DNA from: Bryobacterales bacterium
Lineage (GTDB): Bacteria; Acidobacteriota; Terriglobia; Bryobacterales; Bryobacteraceae
NCBI GenBank assembly: GCA_003139735.1
Contig: PLGA01000273.1
Location: 1-6,059 of the forward strand
Direction of reading: 5' to 3'
Length of the DNA stretch: 6,059 nt
Shown: positions 1-6,037 of the stretch, piece by piece
Layout: each line of letters opens with the position of its first letter
How positions within the stretch are numbered: position 1 is the stretch's first letter
Position numbers and translations under genes: made by a program
Notes under the pieces: generated by a model
What the model saw: only the letters and a program-made list of their open reading frames with translations
What the model was told of the DNA's origin: nothing
Databases searched by the model: none

Positions 1-2244
1 ACGATATTGCGTGAAGACCAGCATCTTCTCCTGCTTGGCGGCAATCACCTCGGCAATGTCGCGCAGACGCGCCCATTTGCCGCTGTCGCTTTCGCCCCAC
101 GCGCCGTCTCCCAGCCATTGCGAGGGATGGTTGCAGATTTGCTTGAAGCGCATCAGGAACGACAGCACCAGCCCCTTGCGCCGTATCCCGGTGGCGTCCG
201 CGAGTTGCTCGGCCAGGTCCTTCACCGCCTGCTGGTAGAGCGCGGCCTGTTGGCGGCTGAGCGGGCAGAATACCTTGACTTCGGTTTTTTCCGGCAGGTC
301 CGCGATCACCGTCTTATCCGTCTTCAATCGCCGCAGAACATATGGCCGCACCAGCTCGCGCAGCGGCCCGTAGGAGCCGTGAGGCCGGTCGCCCAGGCGC
401 TTGGCGAAGCTCGCGAACTCCTTCGCCGTTCCCAGCAGTCCCGGGTTGACGAAATCGAAAATCGACCACAGATCGCCCAGACGGTTCTCCACCGGCGTGC
501 CGGTGAGCGCCAGTCTGCCGCCCGCCTTGAGCTTCTTGACGGCGCGGGTCTGTTTGGCATCGGGGTTCTTGATGGCCTGCGCTTCGTCCAGCACGGCCAG
601 CCGCCAGGGAGTCTCCGCAATCCACGGCGCGCGGAGCAGCGAGCCATAGCTGGTGATGACCAGATCGATGTCTCGCAGCCGCGCAGTCTCAAAAGCCTTC
701 AATTCGGCAGCCGGCAGAGCCGACGGATGGGCGATGAGCGCCTTCAACCCCGGCGCAAAGCGTTCGATTTCCGCCGCCCAGTTGGCGAGCAGCGATGCCG
801 GCGCCACCAACAGGCTCGGCTGCGGTTTGGCGCTGTACTCGCTCTTGAGAACCAGCAGCAGCGAAAGCACCTGAATGGTCTTGCCGAGTCCCATATCGTC
901 GGCAAGACACGCTCCGAGGCCGAGCTTCGTGAGGAGATAAAGCCAGCGCACGCCGACCTGCTGGTAGGGCCGCAGCACGCCTTTGAGAGCATCGCCGGGT
1001 TCGACTCCCGCCAACCCCTGCGGGCTGCGCAACCCCTTCAAGGTGTCCGCCAGCCACGGGCCCGCGACCACTTGCGCCCAGTCGGCCTCGGCCGCGGCGT
1101 CCCTATCTTCGGCGTCGACGTCCGCGCCGGCCAGCAACCGCATGGCCTCGCCGAAGGCCAGGCCGTTTTCCTTTGCCGTGCGCTCCACTTCGCGGAAGCG
1201 CTCGATCATGCTTTGCAGGTGCTCTCGATCGAGTTCGATCCACCGCCCCCTTACTAGCGCGAGGCCATCCGTCTTCGCCAGCAGGTCGCGGATTTCGGCG
1301 GATGTGAGCGGTTCACCGTCGAGCGTGACTTCCATGCGGAAATCGAGCAGCGCGTTCTGTCCCAGCCCTGACGGCGCCTTGGTTCCCACGGCCCCCGTCA
1401 CACGCGGCCGCAACGGACGATTGCCCCGCCACGCCGCCGGCATGCGAACCACCACGCCCGCCGTCTCCAGGTGCGGGACGTCCCTCAGAAGCTGCAAAGC
1501 TTCCCGCGGCGTCCAGCGCAGCGGATGAAAGATCTCGCCCGCGTCGACCATGGCCCTGAGCCACGGGCACGTTTCCGACGCCCGCTGCACCGGAACCAGC
1601 AATGACAAGAGGCGCTCCTTGTTTGCCGCGCCCGCATACTCGCCGAGCGCCTGCCCCAGCGGCAGATGTTGCGCTTTGGCCTGCGCCGATAATCGCGTGG
1701 TATAGGTCGCCAGAAATGCGAACGGGGCGTCCGGGTCCTTGCGGTTCTCGGCAAGATTGAAATGCACCCGGCCCACCAAGTTCCATGCCGGATTCCGGCG
1801 CTTCAGAAAATCCTGCACGCCGCATTTGGATTCGGACAACTCAATGCCAAAGGCCGCGTCCAGTTCCCGCCACAAAGCCTCGAGCACCGCGGCTGTCAGA
1901 TACTCCGCGCCCACCATGGGCGGCGCTGCCAGCGCCATGCGCTCCAGTTCGTCGTCCGGAGGGGCCGCAACCCGCGCTCCCTTCCGCGGCGCATCGCTAT
2001 CCTGCTGCGTGCAGAGAGCGGTCACGTAGCGCGCGCCAAATTCGCGCCAATAGGAAGGCGCCGGCGGCAGCGCGGTCCCGGCCTCGTCCGCTCCCAGCAG
2101 CAGAAGCCCGTGGCCCGATCCGCGTTCGAAAGCTCGCAGCAGACGGTCCGCCAGCCCGCTGTGGAGACGCGGCGCCTCGGCGTCGTGAGTCAAGACGAGC
2201 CGGCCGTGCGGACTGAGGCTTAAGCAGAGAGGGGCAGGGTCCAT
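1..2244 (-). CDS. SNF2-family DEAD/DEAH-box helicase (DUF3670 type), 3' end missing
   Basis: This is a double-stranded-DNA-dependent ATPase of the bacterial SNF2 (Swi2/Snf2, RapA-like) family, expected to translocate on DNA and remodel protein-DNA complexes in the cytoplasm. The minus-strand frame is open for 748 codons and runs off the left edge. Residues about 210-345 resemble the DUF3670 region that precedes SNF2 domains in bacteria, ending at GRWIELD near W335. The SNF2 ATPase lobe follows: LRPYQQVG at 424-431, Walker A DMGLGKT at 450-456, DEAQ box at 553-556 followed by AIKNP, motif III LTGTPVEN at 580-587, and VLRRLKTDK from 636. The last residues, MLVFTQYR, are the start of the helicase C-terminal lobe, so roughly a third of a typical member is outside the window. 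The start is fixed by an in-frame TGA at 2257-2259 and a good ribosome site. Such genes often neighbour SWIM zinc-finger genes, but that cannot be checked here. Family assignment is very secure; the cellular role is not known. Confidence 0.95.
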   Translation of the reverse strand, partial: MDPAPLCLSLSPHGRLVLTHDAEAPRLHSGLADRLLRAFERGSGHGLLLLGADEAGTALPPAPSYWREFGARYVTALCTQQDSDAPRKGARVAAPPDDELERMALAAPPMVGAEYLTAAVLEALWRELDAAFGIELSESKCGVQDFLKRRNPAWNLVGRVHFNLAENRKDPDAPFAFLATYTTRLSAQAKAQHLPLGQALGEYAGAANKERLLSLLVPVQRASETCPWLRAMVDAGEIFHPLRWTPREALQLLRDVPHLETAGVVVRMPAAWRGNRPLRPRVTGAVGTKAPSGLGQNALLDFRMEVTLDGEPLTSAEIRDLLAKTDGLALVRGRWIELDREHLQSMIERFREVERTAKENGLAFGEAMRLLAGADVDAEDRDAAAEADWAQVVAGPWLADTLKGLRSPQGLAGVEPGDALKGVLRPYQQVGVRWLYLLTKLGLGACLADDMGLGKTIQVLSLLLVLKSEYSAKPQPSLLVAPASLLANWAAEIERFAPGLKALIAHPSALPAAELKAFETARLRDIDLVITSYGSLLRAPWIAETPWRLAVLDEAQAIKNPDAKQTRAVKKLKAGGRLALTGTPVENRLGDLWSIFDFVNPGLLGTAKEFASFAKRLGDRPHGSYGPLRELVRPYVLRRLKTDKTVIADLPEKTEVKVFCPLSRQQAALYQQAVKDLAEQLADATGIRRKGLVLSFLMRFKQICNHPSQWLGDGAWGESDSGKWARLRDIAEVIAAKQEKMLVFTQYR

Positions 2245-2252
2245 GCCGCGGG

Positions 2253-2258
2253 TCCTTC
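2253..2258 (-). promoter_or_regulatory. Shine-Dalgarno site of the SNF2 helicase gene
   Basis: On the minus strand GAAGGA lies 8 bases before the ATG at 2244-2242. It overlaps the in-frame stop TGA at 2259-2257, so no longer start is possible. Together these decide the helicase start. Confidence 0.7.
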
Positions 2259-2302
2259 AGCTTAGCACCGTGCGCGTGCTCGACGCCCTGTTCTTTGAGG
2301 AG

Positions 2303-2650
2303 CTATGAGATCCGGCTCCCGATGCCGGCGTTCAACTTTGATTTCCGCTCCTCCAACCGGGCGATCTGGGTCTTCAGCCGCTTCAGTTCGCGGTTGATGC
2401 GCGCCAGCTCCGTCTTCGCCTGCCGGTCCTTCAGCTAGGCGTCCCCGTGCTTCTTCGCGACCAGCGCTTGCACTTCGCGCCGGAGAAGCCGCAACCAGAG
2501 GTTCCCGTACATGGATCCTTCCCGGTAATGAAGCGCGCCAGCCCGGATTGCCCGAAGGATCTCGTTTTGCGTCAGCCCGAACTCCTCCCGCGCCGTCTTG
2601 TCGCTGAGGGTCGCGCCCTTGCGCTGCCATTCGGAATCTAGGTCATCCAT
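2303..2650 (-). pseudogene. Small conserved helical protein interrupted by an in-frame TAG
   Basis: The frame starts at ATG 2650-2648 and encodes 71 residues, including LSDKTAREEFGLTQNEILRA and a LWLRLLRREVQALVAKKHG stretch. It then meets TAG at 2437-2435 (codon 72). The same frame continues without any other stop for 43 residues, rich in Lys, Arg, Glu and Leu with heptad-like spacing (ELARINRELKRLKTQIARLE), to TAG at 2305-2303. From memory, homologous small proteins of unknown function in Acidobacteria and Planctomycetes run through this point, with a Tyr-Leu-Lys at the break. The TAG therefore most simply replaces a Tyr codon. The N-terminal half looks like a compact helical (possibly helix-turn-helix-like) domain and the C-terminal half like a coiled coil. 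The ribosome site is weak (GGAAGTGAGAG upstream). The helicase gene follows 58 bases downstream on the same strand. The function is unknown. Confidence 0.7.
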
Positions 2651-2809
2651 AGGTCCACTCTCACTTCCGCTGAACCTCCCACCACCCGTTCACCTTCGAG
2701 GGCAGACGGCTCTCAGGGTTATCGGATGGCCGGCGAGCATGGCATCCGTCCGACGATTCACGTAGGCTTCAAACATGAACCCTGCCCCCGCACCTTGCCG
2801 TAACGCCGG
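2651..2809. other. Non-coding stretch with short open fragments
   Basis: No convincing gene is present. On the minus strand a 28-codon run from ATG 2776 (MFEAYVNRRTDAMLAGHPIT...) and, in another frame, a short run ending NGWWEVQRK just before the small gene at 2650 have protein-like composition. Both are too short to name and could be debris of a lost gene. A 6-bp inverted repeat (CGGATG at 2723-2728, CATCCG at 2743-2748) has no T-run and is not called a terminator. Confidence 0.4.
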
Positions 2810-3055
2810 TCACCGCGAGCACTGGCGAATGAGAGTGGCGCCGAACACCGCTCCCTTCTCTTGGGCCTTCGTAGCGATGGCGAGCACGTCGTTGCGGGCA
2901 TGTGCTGCGACCCCGAGTTTGTCCGCCGCTGCCATGAAGTGGCCGTAGATATCAATGACGTCGCTGCCCGTCAATTCGTAGCCGTAACCCTCAAGGATTC
3001 GCAGGATGGCAATCCGGCCGACGCGCAGACAGAACTCAGCGTCCTGTTCGAGCAT
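2810..3055 (-). CDS. Unrecognised 81-residue reading frame fused out of frame to the toxin fragment
   Basis: I do not recognise this protein. From ATG 3055 the frame encodes 81 residues, starting MLEQDAEFCLRVGRIAILRI, ending LIRQCSR, with a TGA stop at 2812-2810. Its composition is balanced and protein-like, with hydrophobic residues spaced as in helices and an acidic/aromatic middle (GSDVIDIYGHF). It has no signal peptide or membrane segment. There is no recognisable ribosome site before the ATG. The frame stays open further upstream to 3184, but there it overlaps the conserved AbiEii coding region in a different frame and is not credible. It lies exactly where the toxin frame loses its family resemblance. 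It may be the C-terminal remnant of a different gene joined by recombination, or a C-terminal part of a divergent toxin reached through a frameshift. Its existence as an expressed gene is uncertain. Confidence 0.35.
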   Translation of the reverse strand: MLEQDAEFCLRVGRIAILRILEGYGYELTGSDVIDIYGHFMAAADKLGVAAHARNDVLAIATKAQEKGAVFGATLIRQCSR

Positions 3056-3546
3056 GTCACGCGACGCGCGGCTGAGCGTGCGCGGGTCGGATCGCGCTGG
3101 CTGCCCGCATCGGCGAGTTCCGCGCCTGCCCGCCGGGTCAGGGCTACGAATTTCTCCGCAACCGTCTCGACAAGCGCCACGCAAGGGATCTTTGCGACCT
3201 CGGGCGGTTGCTCGAAAGCTTCTGCCAGAAAGGAACGCACCGGCCGTTCAATTGCCGGTCGCCTTAACGGCCAGACGGCTGTCTCAATTTGAATTTCCGG
3301 CCGCAAGGTTCCCTCTCCCGCGACGATCGGCGCATAGGGCAATCGATAAAGAGTGTAGCGGCTTGCATTGCCGGAATCACGATGCGCGGGATTATCTGGG
3401 TCGAATTCAAAACCGGCTTCCAGCAGAGCTTTGGTAATGATATCGCGCAGATGCCGCAGCGTTGGGCGCGTCATCTGGTCATCCGAGATGATTCTTAGGT
3501 CGATGTCTTCCGACATGCGCCGGATTAGACGGTGCGCCCGGCTCAA
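2971..3546 (-). pseudogene. Nucleotidyltransferase AbiEii/AbiGii toxin family, truncated at both ends
   Basis: AbiEii-type proteins are nucleotidyltransferase toxins of type IV toxin-antitoxin and phage-abortive-infection systems. Counting from a TTG at 3546, the metal-binding SEDIDL motif is at residues 12-17, with D14 and D16. A long match to the family follows: YTLYRLPY at 64-71, RPEIQIETAVWPLRRP at 82-97, and ETVAEKFVALTRRAGAEL at 127-144. After RDPT (151-154) the expected LVRHIYDLH stretch and about 100 further residues are absent; the frame turns into Arg/Ser-rich sequence and stops at 2971. At the other end the frame stays open back to a TAG at 3630-3628. However, family likeness fades just before SRAHRLI: the usual Lys-Gly-Gly-Thr that opens the catalytic motif reads Arg-Ala-Ala-Thr (about 3547-3558), and the N-terminal 50 or so residues are not recognisable. 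No antitoxin gene (AbiEi or DUF6088 type) lies upstream. A dead remnant is the most likely reading. Confidence 0.72.
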
Positions 3547-3549
3547 CGT

Positions 3550-3608
3550 CGCTGCGCGGTTACCGGGATTCCGTTCTCTTTGCGTGACGGCGGCGCCAAC
3601 CGAAGACC
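3550..3608. other. Probable recombination junction between toxin remnant and Tyr-rich gene
   Basis: To the left, minus-strand AbiEii coding similarity ends at about 3550. To the right, plus-strand coding of the Tyr-rich protein is recognisable from about 3609, with an in-frame TGA at 3585-3587. The roughly 55 bases between them fit neither gene clearly. Two oppositely oriented gene fragments, each lacking its 5' part, meet here. This suggests a deletion or insertion scar. I see no target-site duplication or inverted repeat of an insertion sequence. The boundaries are approximate. Confidence 0.4.
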
Positions 3609-3889
3609 GTGGTCTACCCGGAAACGGCTATGACCTTCCGCATCAATGCGCCGCTGGTCGTCTCGACTGCTAATGCGCCGCAAGCCTTCCGTTACGTCAG
3701 CCCGAACGATTACGCCCGCCAGGCGCCGCTGCAGGCCCGTATTCCACCCCGTACGCCCCGTACGGTCAGTATTATGCTCCGTATTACGCTCCTTACCCCT
3801 ACGGCATTTACCCGTATGGTTATTGGGGGCCGTACTACGGCGGTGTGGGCTTTGGCGTAGGGTTCGGCCGTGGTTTCCGCCGCTGGTGA
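3609..3889 (+). pseudogene. C-terminal part of a Tyr/Pro/Gly-rich, probably exported protein, frameshifted
   Basis: Two plus-strand frames together give a coherent protein end. From 3609 to about 3736 the frame reads VVYPETAMTFRINAPLVVST, then an APQAFRYVSPNDYARQ segment. From 3737 a shifted frame reads PYSTPYAPYGQYYAPYYAPY and continues YPYGYWGPYYGG to FGRGFRRW and TGA at 3887-3889. The strongly patterned Pro-Tyr/Gly-Phe tail ends in a proper stop 14 bases from the convergent dehydrogenase stop, so it is unlikely to be chance. The frames differ by one missing base: the first CCCGTA unit has three C where the next two have four. Acidobacterial secreted proteins with an 'ETxxTFR' segment and a Tyr-rich tail come to mind, but I cannot name a family. 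No signal peptide, ribosome site or 5' half is present upstream, so the gene is also 5'-truncated. A GTG start at 3609 is formally possible but unsupported. Confidence 0.55.
3737..3840 (+). repeat. Degenerate CCGTAY repeat coding Pro-Tyr
   Basis: The DNA repeats CCGTAT/CCGTAC and close variants (CCTTAC, CCCTAC, CCGTAT), encoding a run of Pro-Tyr-Ala/Gly units. It includes CCCCGTACG twice within 3747-3763. Such C-run repeats are prone to slippage, which fits the one-base frame break at the first unit. Confidence 0.55.
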
Positions 3890-3903
3890 AAAGGCTGCGT
3901 CCC

Positions 3904-4776
3904 TCACCCGCGACGGTTAATGAGCTTCAAAACGGTTGCCGTAGGGCTTTGCGGATTTTCCATTTGGAGCAGTCTGTCCGTTCGGAGTTGGATCGCTTCG
4001 ATCCATTCGGGATGGGTAAAAATATAGAACTGCTCCTTCTCAAGTGCATCGAAGACCACGCCGGCCACATGGAGAGGAGGCATGCTCGCCTCCACGGCGG
4101 CCTTGAATGCGGCCAGACCGGCTTGCATTTCCGGGGTCGGCGCGACTGGTTCGTTACGCAGCTCGGCGGGCCTGTTCCGCTCGGCGTCGACGATATTGGT
4201 CCGCACAAGCCCCGGGCAGAGAACCGATACCTTGACCAGCGAGTTCCGTTGTTGCAGCGTCAGGTAGAGGCTTTCCGAAAGGGCTACCACCGCATGCTTG
4301 GTCACCGCGTAAGGAGCGGAGCCGCCGCCGGCGATCAGGCCGGCGGCCGAGGACGTGTTGACGATATGGCACTCCGTGTTCTGCGCGAGCATGAGCGGCG
4401 TGAACACCTTGACGCCATGGATCACGCCCCATAAATTAACGCCGATTACCCACTCCCAATCGTTCCATGTCGCCTCCCATGGCGCCCCGCCGGCGGCGAC
4501 CCCGGCGTTGTTGAACAGCAAGTGCACCTGGCCAAATGCATCGAGCGCACGGCGAGCCAGTTGTTCGACGTCACTCCGTCTCGAGACGTCCGTCCTTACG
4601 CCAAGCACAATCCCGCCCGCGGCTTTCAGTTCGGTTTCCGCTTTGGTAAGATCGGCTTCATCGATGTCGGCGAGGACTACTTTCATGCCCTCACGAACGC
4701 ACCGCTCGGCTATCCCACGTCCGATGCCGCTCGCCGCGCCGGTAATCACCGCGACTTTGTCTTTAAAGTCTTTCAT
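3904..4776 (-). CDS. Classical short-chain dehydrogenase/reductase (SDR)
   Basis: This is a cytoplasmic NAD(P)-dependent oxidoreductase of the classical SDR family, 290 residues, predicted to interconvert an alcohol and a ketone on an unknown substrate. All core elements are present: cofactor motif TGAASGIG at 12-19, NNAG at 89-92, and catalytic N114, S142, Y156 and K160 (YxxxK). An acidic residue at the end of the second strand (D37 in LADID) favours NAD(H) over NADP(H); that is inference from the family rule. Residues about 195-290 form a longer C-terminal part ending FTHPEWIEAI... and LLQMENPQ, as in many uncharacterised SDRs of about 280-290 residues, and probably shape the substrate pocket. 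ATG 4776 starts 16 bases after the stop of the DUF4159 gene, indicating an operon. No strong ribosome site is visible, so translational coupling is possible. The gene ends 14 bases from the convergent Tyr-rich pseudogene. The family is certain; the substrate is not predictable. Confidence 0.96.
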   Translation of the reverse strand: MKDFKDKVAVITGAASGIGRGIAERCVREGMKVVLADIDEADLTKAETELKAAGGIVLGVRTDVSRRSDVEQLARRALDAFGQVHLLFNNAGVAAGGAPWEATWNDWEWVIGVNLWGVIHGVKVFTPLMLAQNTECHIVNTSSAAGLIAGGGSAPYAVTKHAVVALSESLYLTLQQRNSLVKVSVLCPGLVRTNIVDAERNRPAELRNEPVAPTPEMQAGLAAFKAAVEASMPPLHVAGVVFDALEKEQFYIFTHPEWIEAIQLRTDRLLQMENPQSPTATVLKLINRRG

Positions 4777-4792
4777 TGTGCGACTCGGGACG

Positions 4793-5713
4793 CTAGTGCG
4801 TCATGGAGTAAACCACGTAGTTCACGCCCAGCCGGATTCCCAGCGCCGAGAGCTTCTCGGGATAGGATGGGTCGTCGGCCCATTCCCAGGAGTCGCCCAC
4901 GTCCGAGTTGAAGGAAATCGCCACCATGACGCGATTCTTGTCGTCGAAAACGCCCAGCCAGTGGGCCACCGTGCCCTCCGCTCGCCGCGCCATTCCCCCG
5001 CCACCGCGCGAAAACGACCACTGCCCTAGGATCTGGTAGCGCTGGTCAAGGTCGTAAACCGTGTGGAAAATCGGATCGCGGCTCTCGATTTCCACCACGG
5101 GCCGTTCCGGGAAGATCTTGCTCATGGTCTCGTTGAAGCGCGCGTACTCGTCCGGCCCCCAGAAATCGTCGAGCATCAGGAAGCCTCCCCGCAGAAGGTA
5201 CTCGCGCACCGTCTTCACCTGGTCGTCCGTCAGCTTCCAGTCGCCCATCTCGCCGGCGTTCAGCCAGGGCCAATTGAAGAAATCGTCTATGTCGTCCGGG
5301 TTGACCGGTTGTTCCACGGAACGCGCATCGACGCGCGTCAACCGCCGGACCGCCTGCGCGAAGTGGCGGTCGGCCCGCGGGTAATCCTGCGTCCAGCCGC
5401 TTCCGCCGTAGCGCCAGTCCATCCCGCCGCCAAAGCCGCCGAAGCCGCCCCCGTAGCCTCCGAAGCCGCCGCGGCCCCGCCTCGAACCGAACAGTCCGTC
5501 CGGGTGCTCCGGGTACATCAGGCGGCCGAAGACCCATTCGGCCTGGTTCTGGTAATCCGGCGGGAGGGGGATATCGTCGTAGCGTTCGATGCTGACATAC
5601 ACGCGAAAGGGACGCTGGAAGGCGCACACCACTCCCGCCAGCGCCAGCCCGGCGCATAGCCCCCACGCCGTTCTTCGAGAGATCCCACGCATCCGTTTGC
5701 CCAACCGCAGCAT
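4793..5713 (-). CDS. DUF4159 domain protein with N-terminal export signal
   Basis: This is a 306-residue protein of the DUF4159 family, whose biochemical role is unknown. Residues about 14-32 (RTAWGLCAGLALAGVVCAF) are basic then hydrophobic, and read as a signal peptide or signal anchor, so the protein probably lies outside the cytoplasmic membrane. The mature part opens with FRVYVSIERYDDIPLPPDYQ, has a Gly-rich insert at about 80-106, then the DUF4159 core: YPRADRHFAQAVRRL, LTDDQVKTVREYLLRGGFLM, LDDFWGPDEY, FPERPVVEI, PIFHTVYDL, and a final DVGDSWEW segment. The pattern of strand-ending Gly and Asp residues fits the Rossmann-like glutamine-amidotransferase-type fold proposed for this family. 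M1 is at 5713 and M8 is an alternative start nearer the hydrophobic segment; neither has a clear ribosome site. The upstream DUF2007 gene ends 12 bases earlier, and the dehydrogenase follows after 16 bases. Confidence 0.9.
   Translation of the reverse strand: MLRLGKRMRGISRRTAWGLCAGLALAGVVCAFQRPFRVYVSIERYDDIPLPPDYQNQAEWVFGRLMYPEHPDGLFGSRRGRGGFGGYGGGFGGFGGGMDWRYGGSGWTQDYPRADRHFAQAVRRLTRVDARSVEQPVNPDDIDDFFNWPWLNAGEMGDWKLTDDQVKTVREYLLRGGFLMLDDFWGPDEYARFNETMSKIFPERPVVEIESRDPIFHTVYDLDQRYQILGQWSFSRGGGGMARRAEGTVAHWLGVFDDKNRVMVAISFNSDVGDSWEWADDPSYPEKLSALGIRLGVNYVVYSMTH
5396..5476 (-). repeat. Gly-rich low-complexity insert in the DUF4159 protein
   Basis: Codons about 80-106 of the DUF4159 gene encode repeated GGF/GGY/GGG units (GRGGFGGYGGGFGGFGGGMD and on to GGSG). 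The DNA has recurring CCGCCGAAGCC and CCGCCGCC units on the plus strand. It sits between the N-terminal strand and the main domain and is probably a flexible loop; length variation between relatives would be expected. Confidence 0.75.
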
Positions 5714-5725
5714 CGGCCGGACGGC

Positions 5726-6037
5726 TTACTGGCCCTCTTCGGACGCCGCCTCTGCTTCCGCCGCCGCCGCTGGTCCAGCCGCGCGCGCTTCCCGCAGCAG
5801 GCGTTCGGCCTCCTCGGCTTTCTCGCGCGGAACCAGAACCTGGAACTCCAGCGACGGAATCATGCTGGATCCCTCCACCACCGAAAAGACGCCGCTCGCC
5901 TCCAACATGCTCTGGATGTTGTTGGCTTCGAACTCCGCTTCCGTAGTGGAGGAGCTGAATAGCGTTACCAAATCGAGATCGGGTGAGGGATCGACTCGCC
6001 CGCCGTCTTCCTCTTCCAAGCCGGGGTCTTGCGCCAT
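5726..6037 (-). CDS. DUF2007 domain protein (putative signal-transducing protein)
   Basis: This is a small, acidic, soluble protein of 103 residues. Residues about 22-82 match the DUF2007 pattern: LVTLFSSSTTEAEFEANNIQ, then SMLEASGVFSVV, a loop, and EFQVLVPREKAEEAERLLRE. This is a ferredoxin-like alpha/beta module annotated as a putative prokaryotic signal-transducing protein, though no ligand or partner is established. The N-terminal 20 residues are acidic and the C-terminal 20 are Ala/Glu-rich; both are probably disordered. ATG 6037 is the furthest possible start because TGA at 6043-6041 is in frame just upstream; the ribosome site is poor. It is the first visible gene of the three-gene minus-strand run, but a preceding gene may lie beyond the window. 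Confidence 0.85.
   Translation of the reverse strand: MAQDPGLEEEDGGRVDPSPDLDLVTLFSSSTTEAEFEANNIQSMLEASGVFSVVEGSSMIPSLEFQVLVPREKAEEAERLLREARAAGPAAAAEAEAASEEGQ

Larger units (their letters stand above)
3904..6037 (-). other. Probable three-gene operon: DUF2007, DUF4159, SDR
   Basis: Three intact minus-strand genes follow one another with gaps of 12 bases (5714-5725) and 16 bases (4777-4792), with no room for a promoter or terminator between them. No promoter is visible because only 22 bases remain before the right edge. Shared function is not evident: an exported DUF4159 protein, a small DUF2007 protein and a cytoplasmic dehydrogenase are not a pathway I recognise. Confidence 0.6.

Noticed and set aside
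7..1257. A 416-codon plus-strand open frame
   Set aside because: It lies exactly antisense to the SNF2 ATPase domain, whose motifs are unmistakable. The translation is Arg/Gln/Ala-rich with no domain signal, a normal by-product of high-GC codon use.
2263..2283. AGCAC/GTGCT hairpin between the small gene and the helicase gene
   Set aside because: The 5-bp stem without a T-run is within chance for GC-rich DNA; not called a terminator.
2435..2437. TAG read as a sense codon (recoding, pyrrolysine)
   Set aside because: TAG serves as the normal stop of the DUF4159 gene and of the extended small frame itself, and no suppressor tRNA or recoding signal is visible. Mutation is simpler.
2723..2748. 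Inverted repeat CGGATG/CATCCG as a terminator or attachment site
   Set aside because: The stem is only 6 bp with a 14-base loop and no T-run, and no matching copy was seen elsewhere in the window.
2690..2776. A 28-codon minus-strand frame from ATG 2776 as a gene
   Set aside because: Too short, no clear ribosome site and no family resemblance; left as possible debris.
2861..3292. Plus-strand open frame opposite the toxin remnant
   Set aside because: It is antisense to the conserved AbiEii block and the 81-residue frame; its translation shows no recognisable pattern.
3646..4434. A 262-codon plus-strand open frame
   Set aside because: Most of it is antisense to the well-supported dehydrogenase and its start is inside the Tyr-rich gene in the wrong frame.
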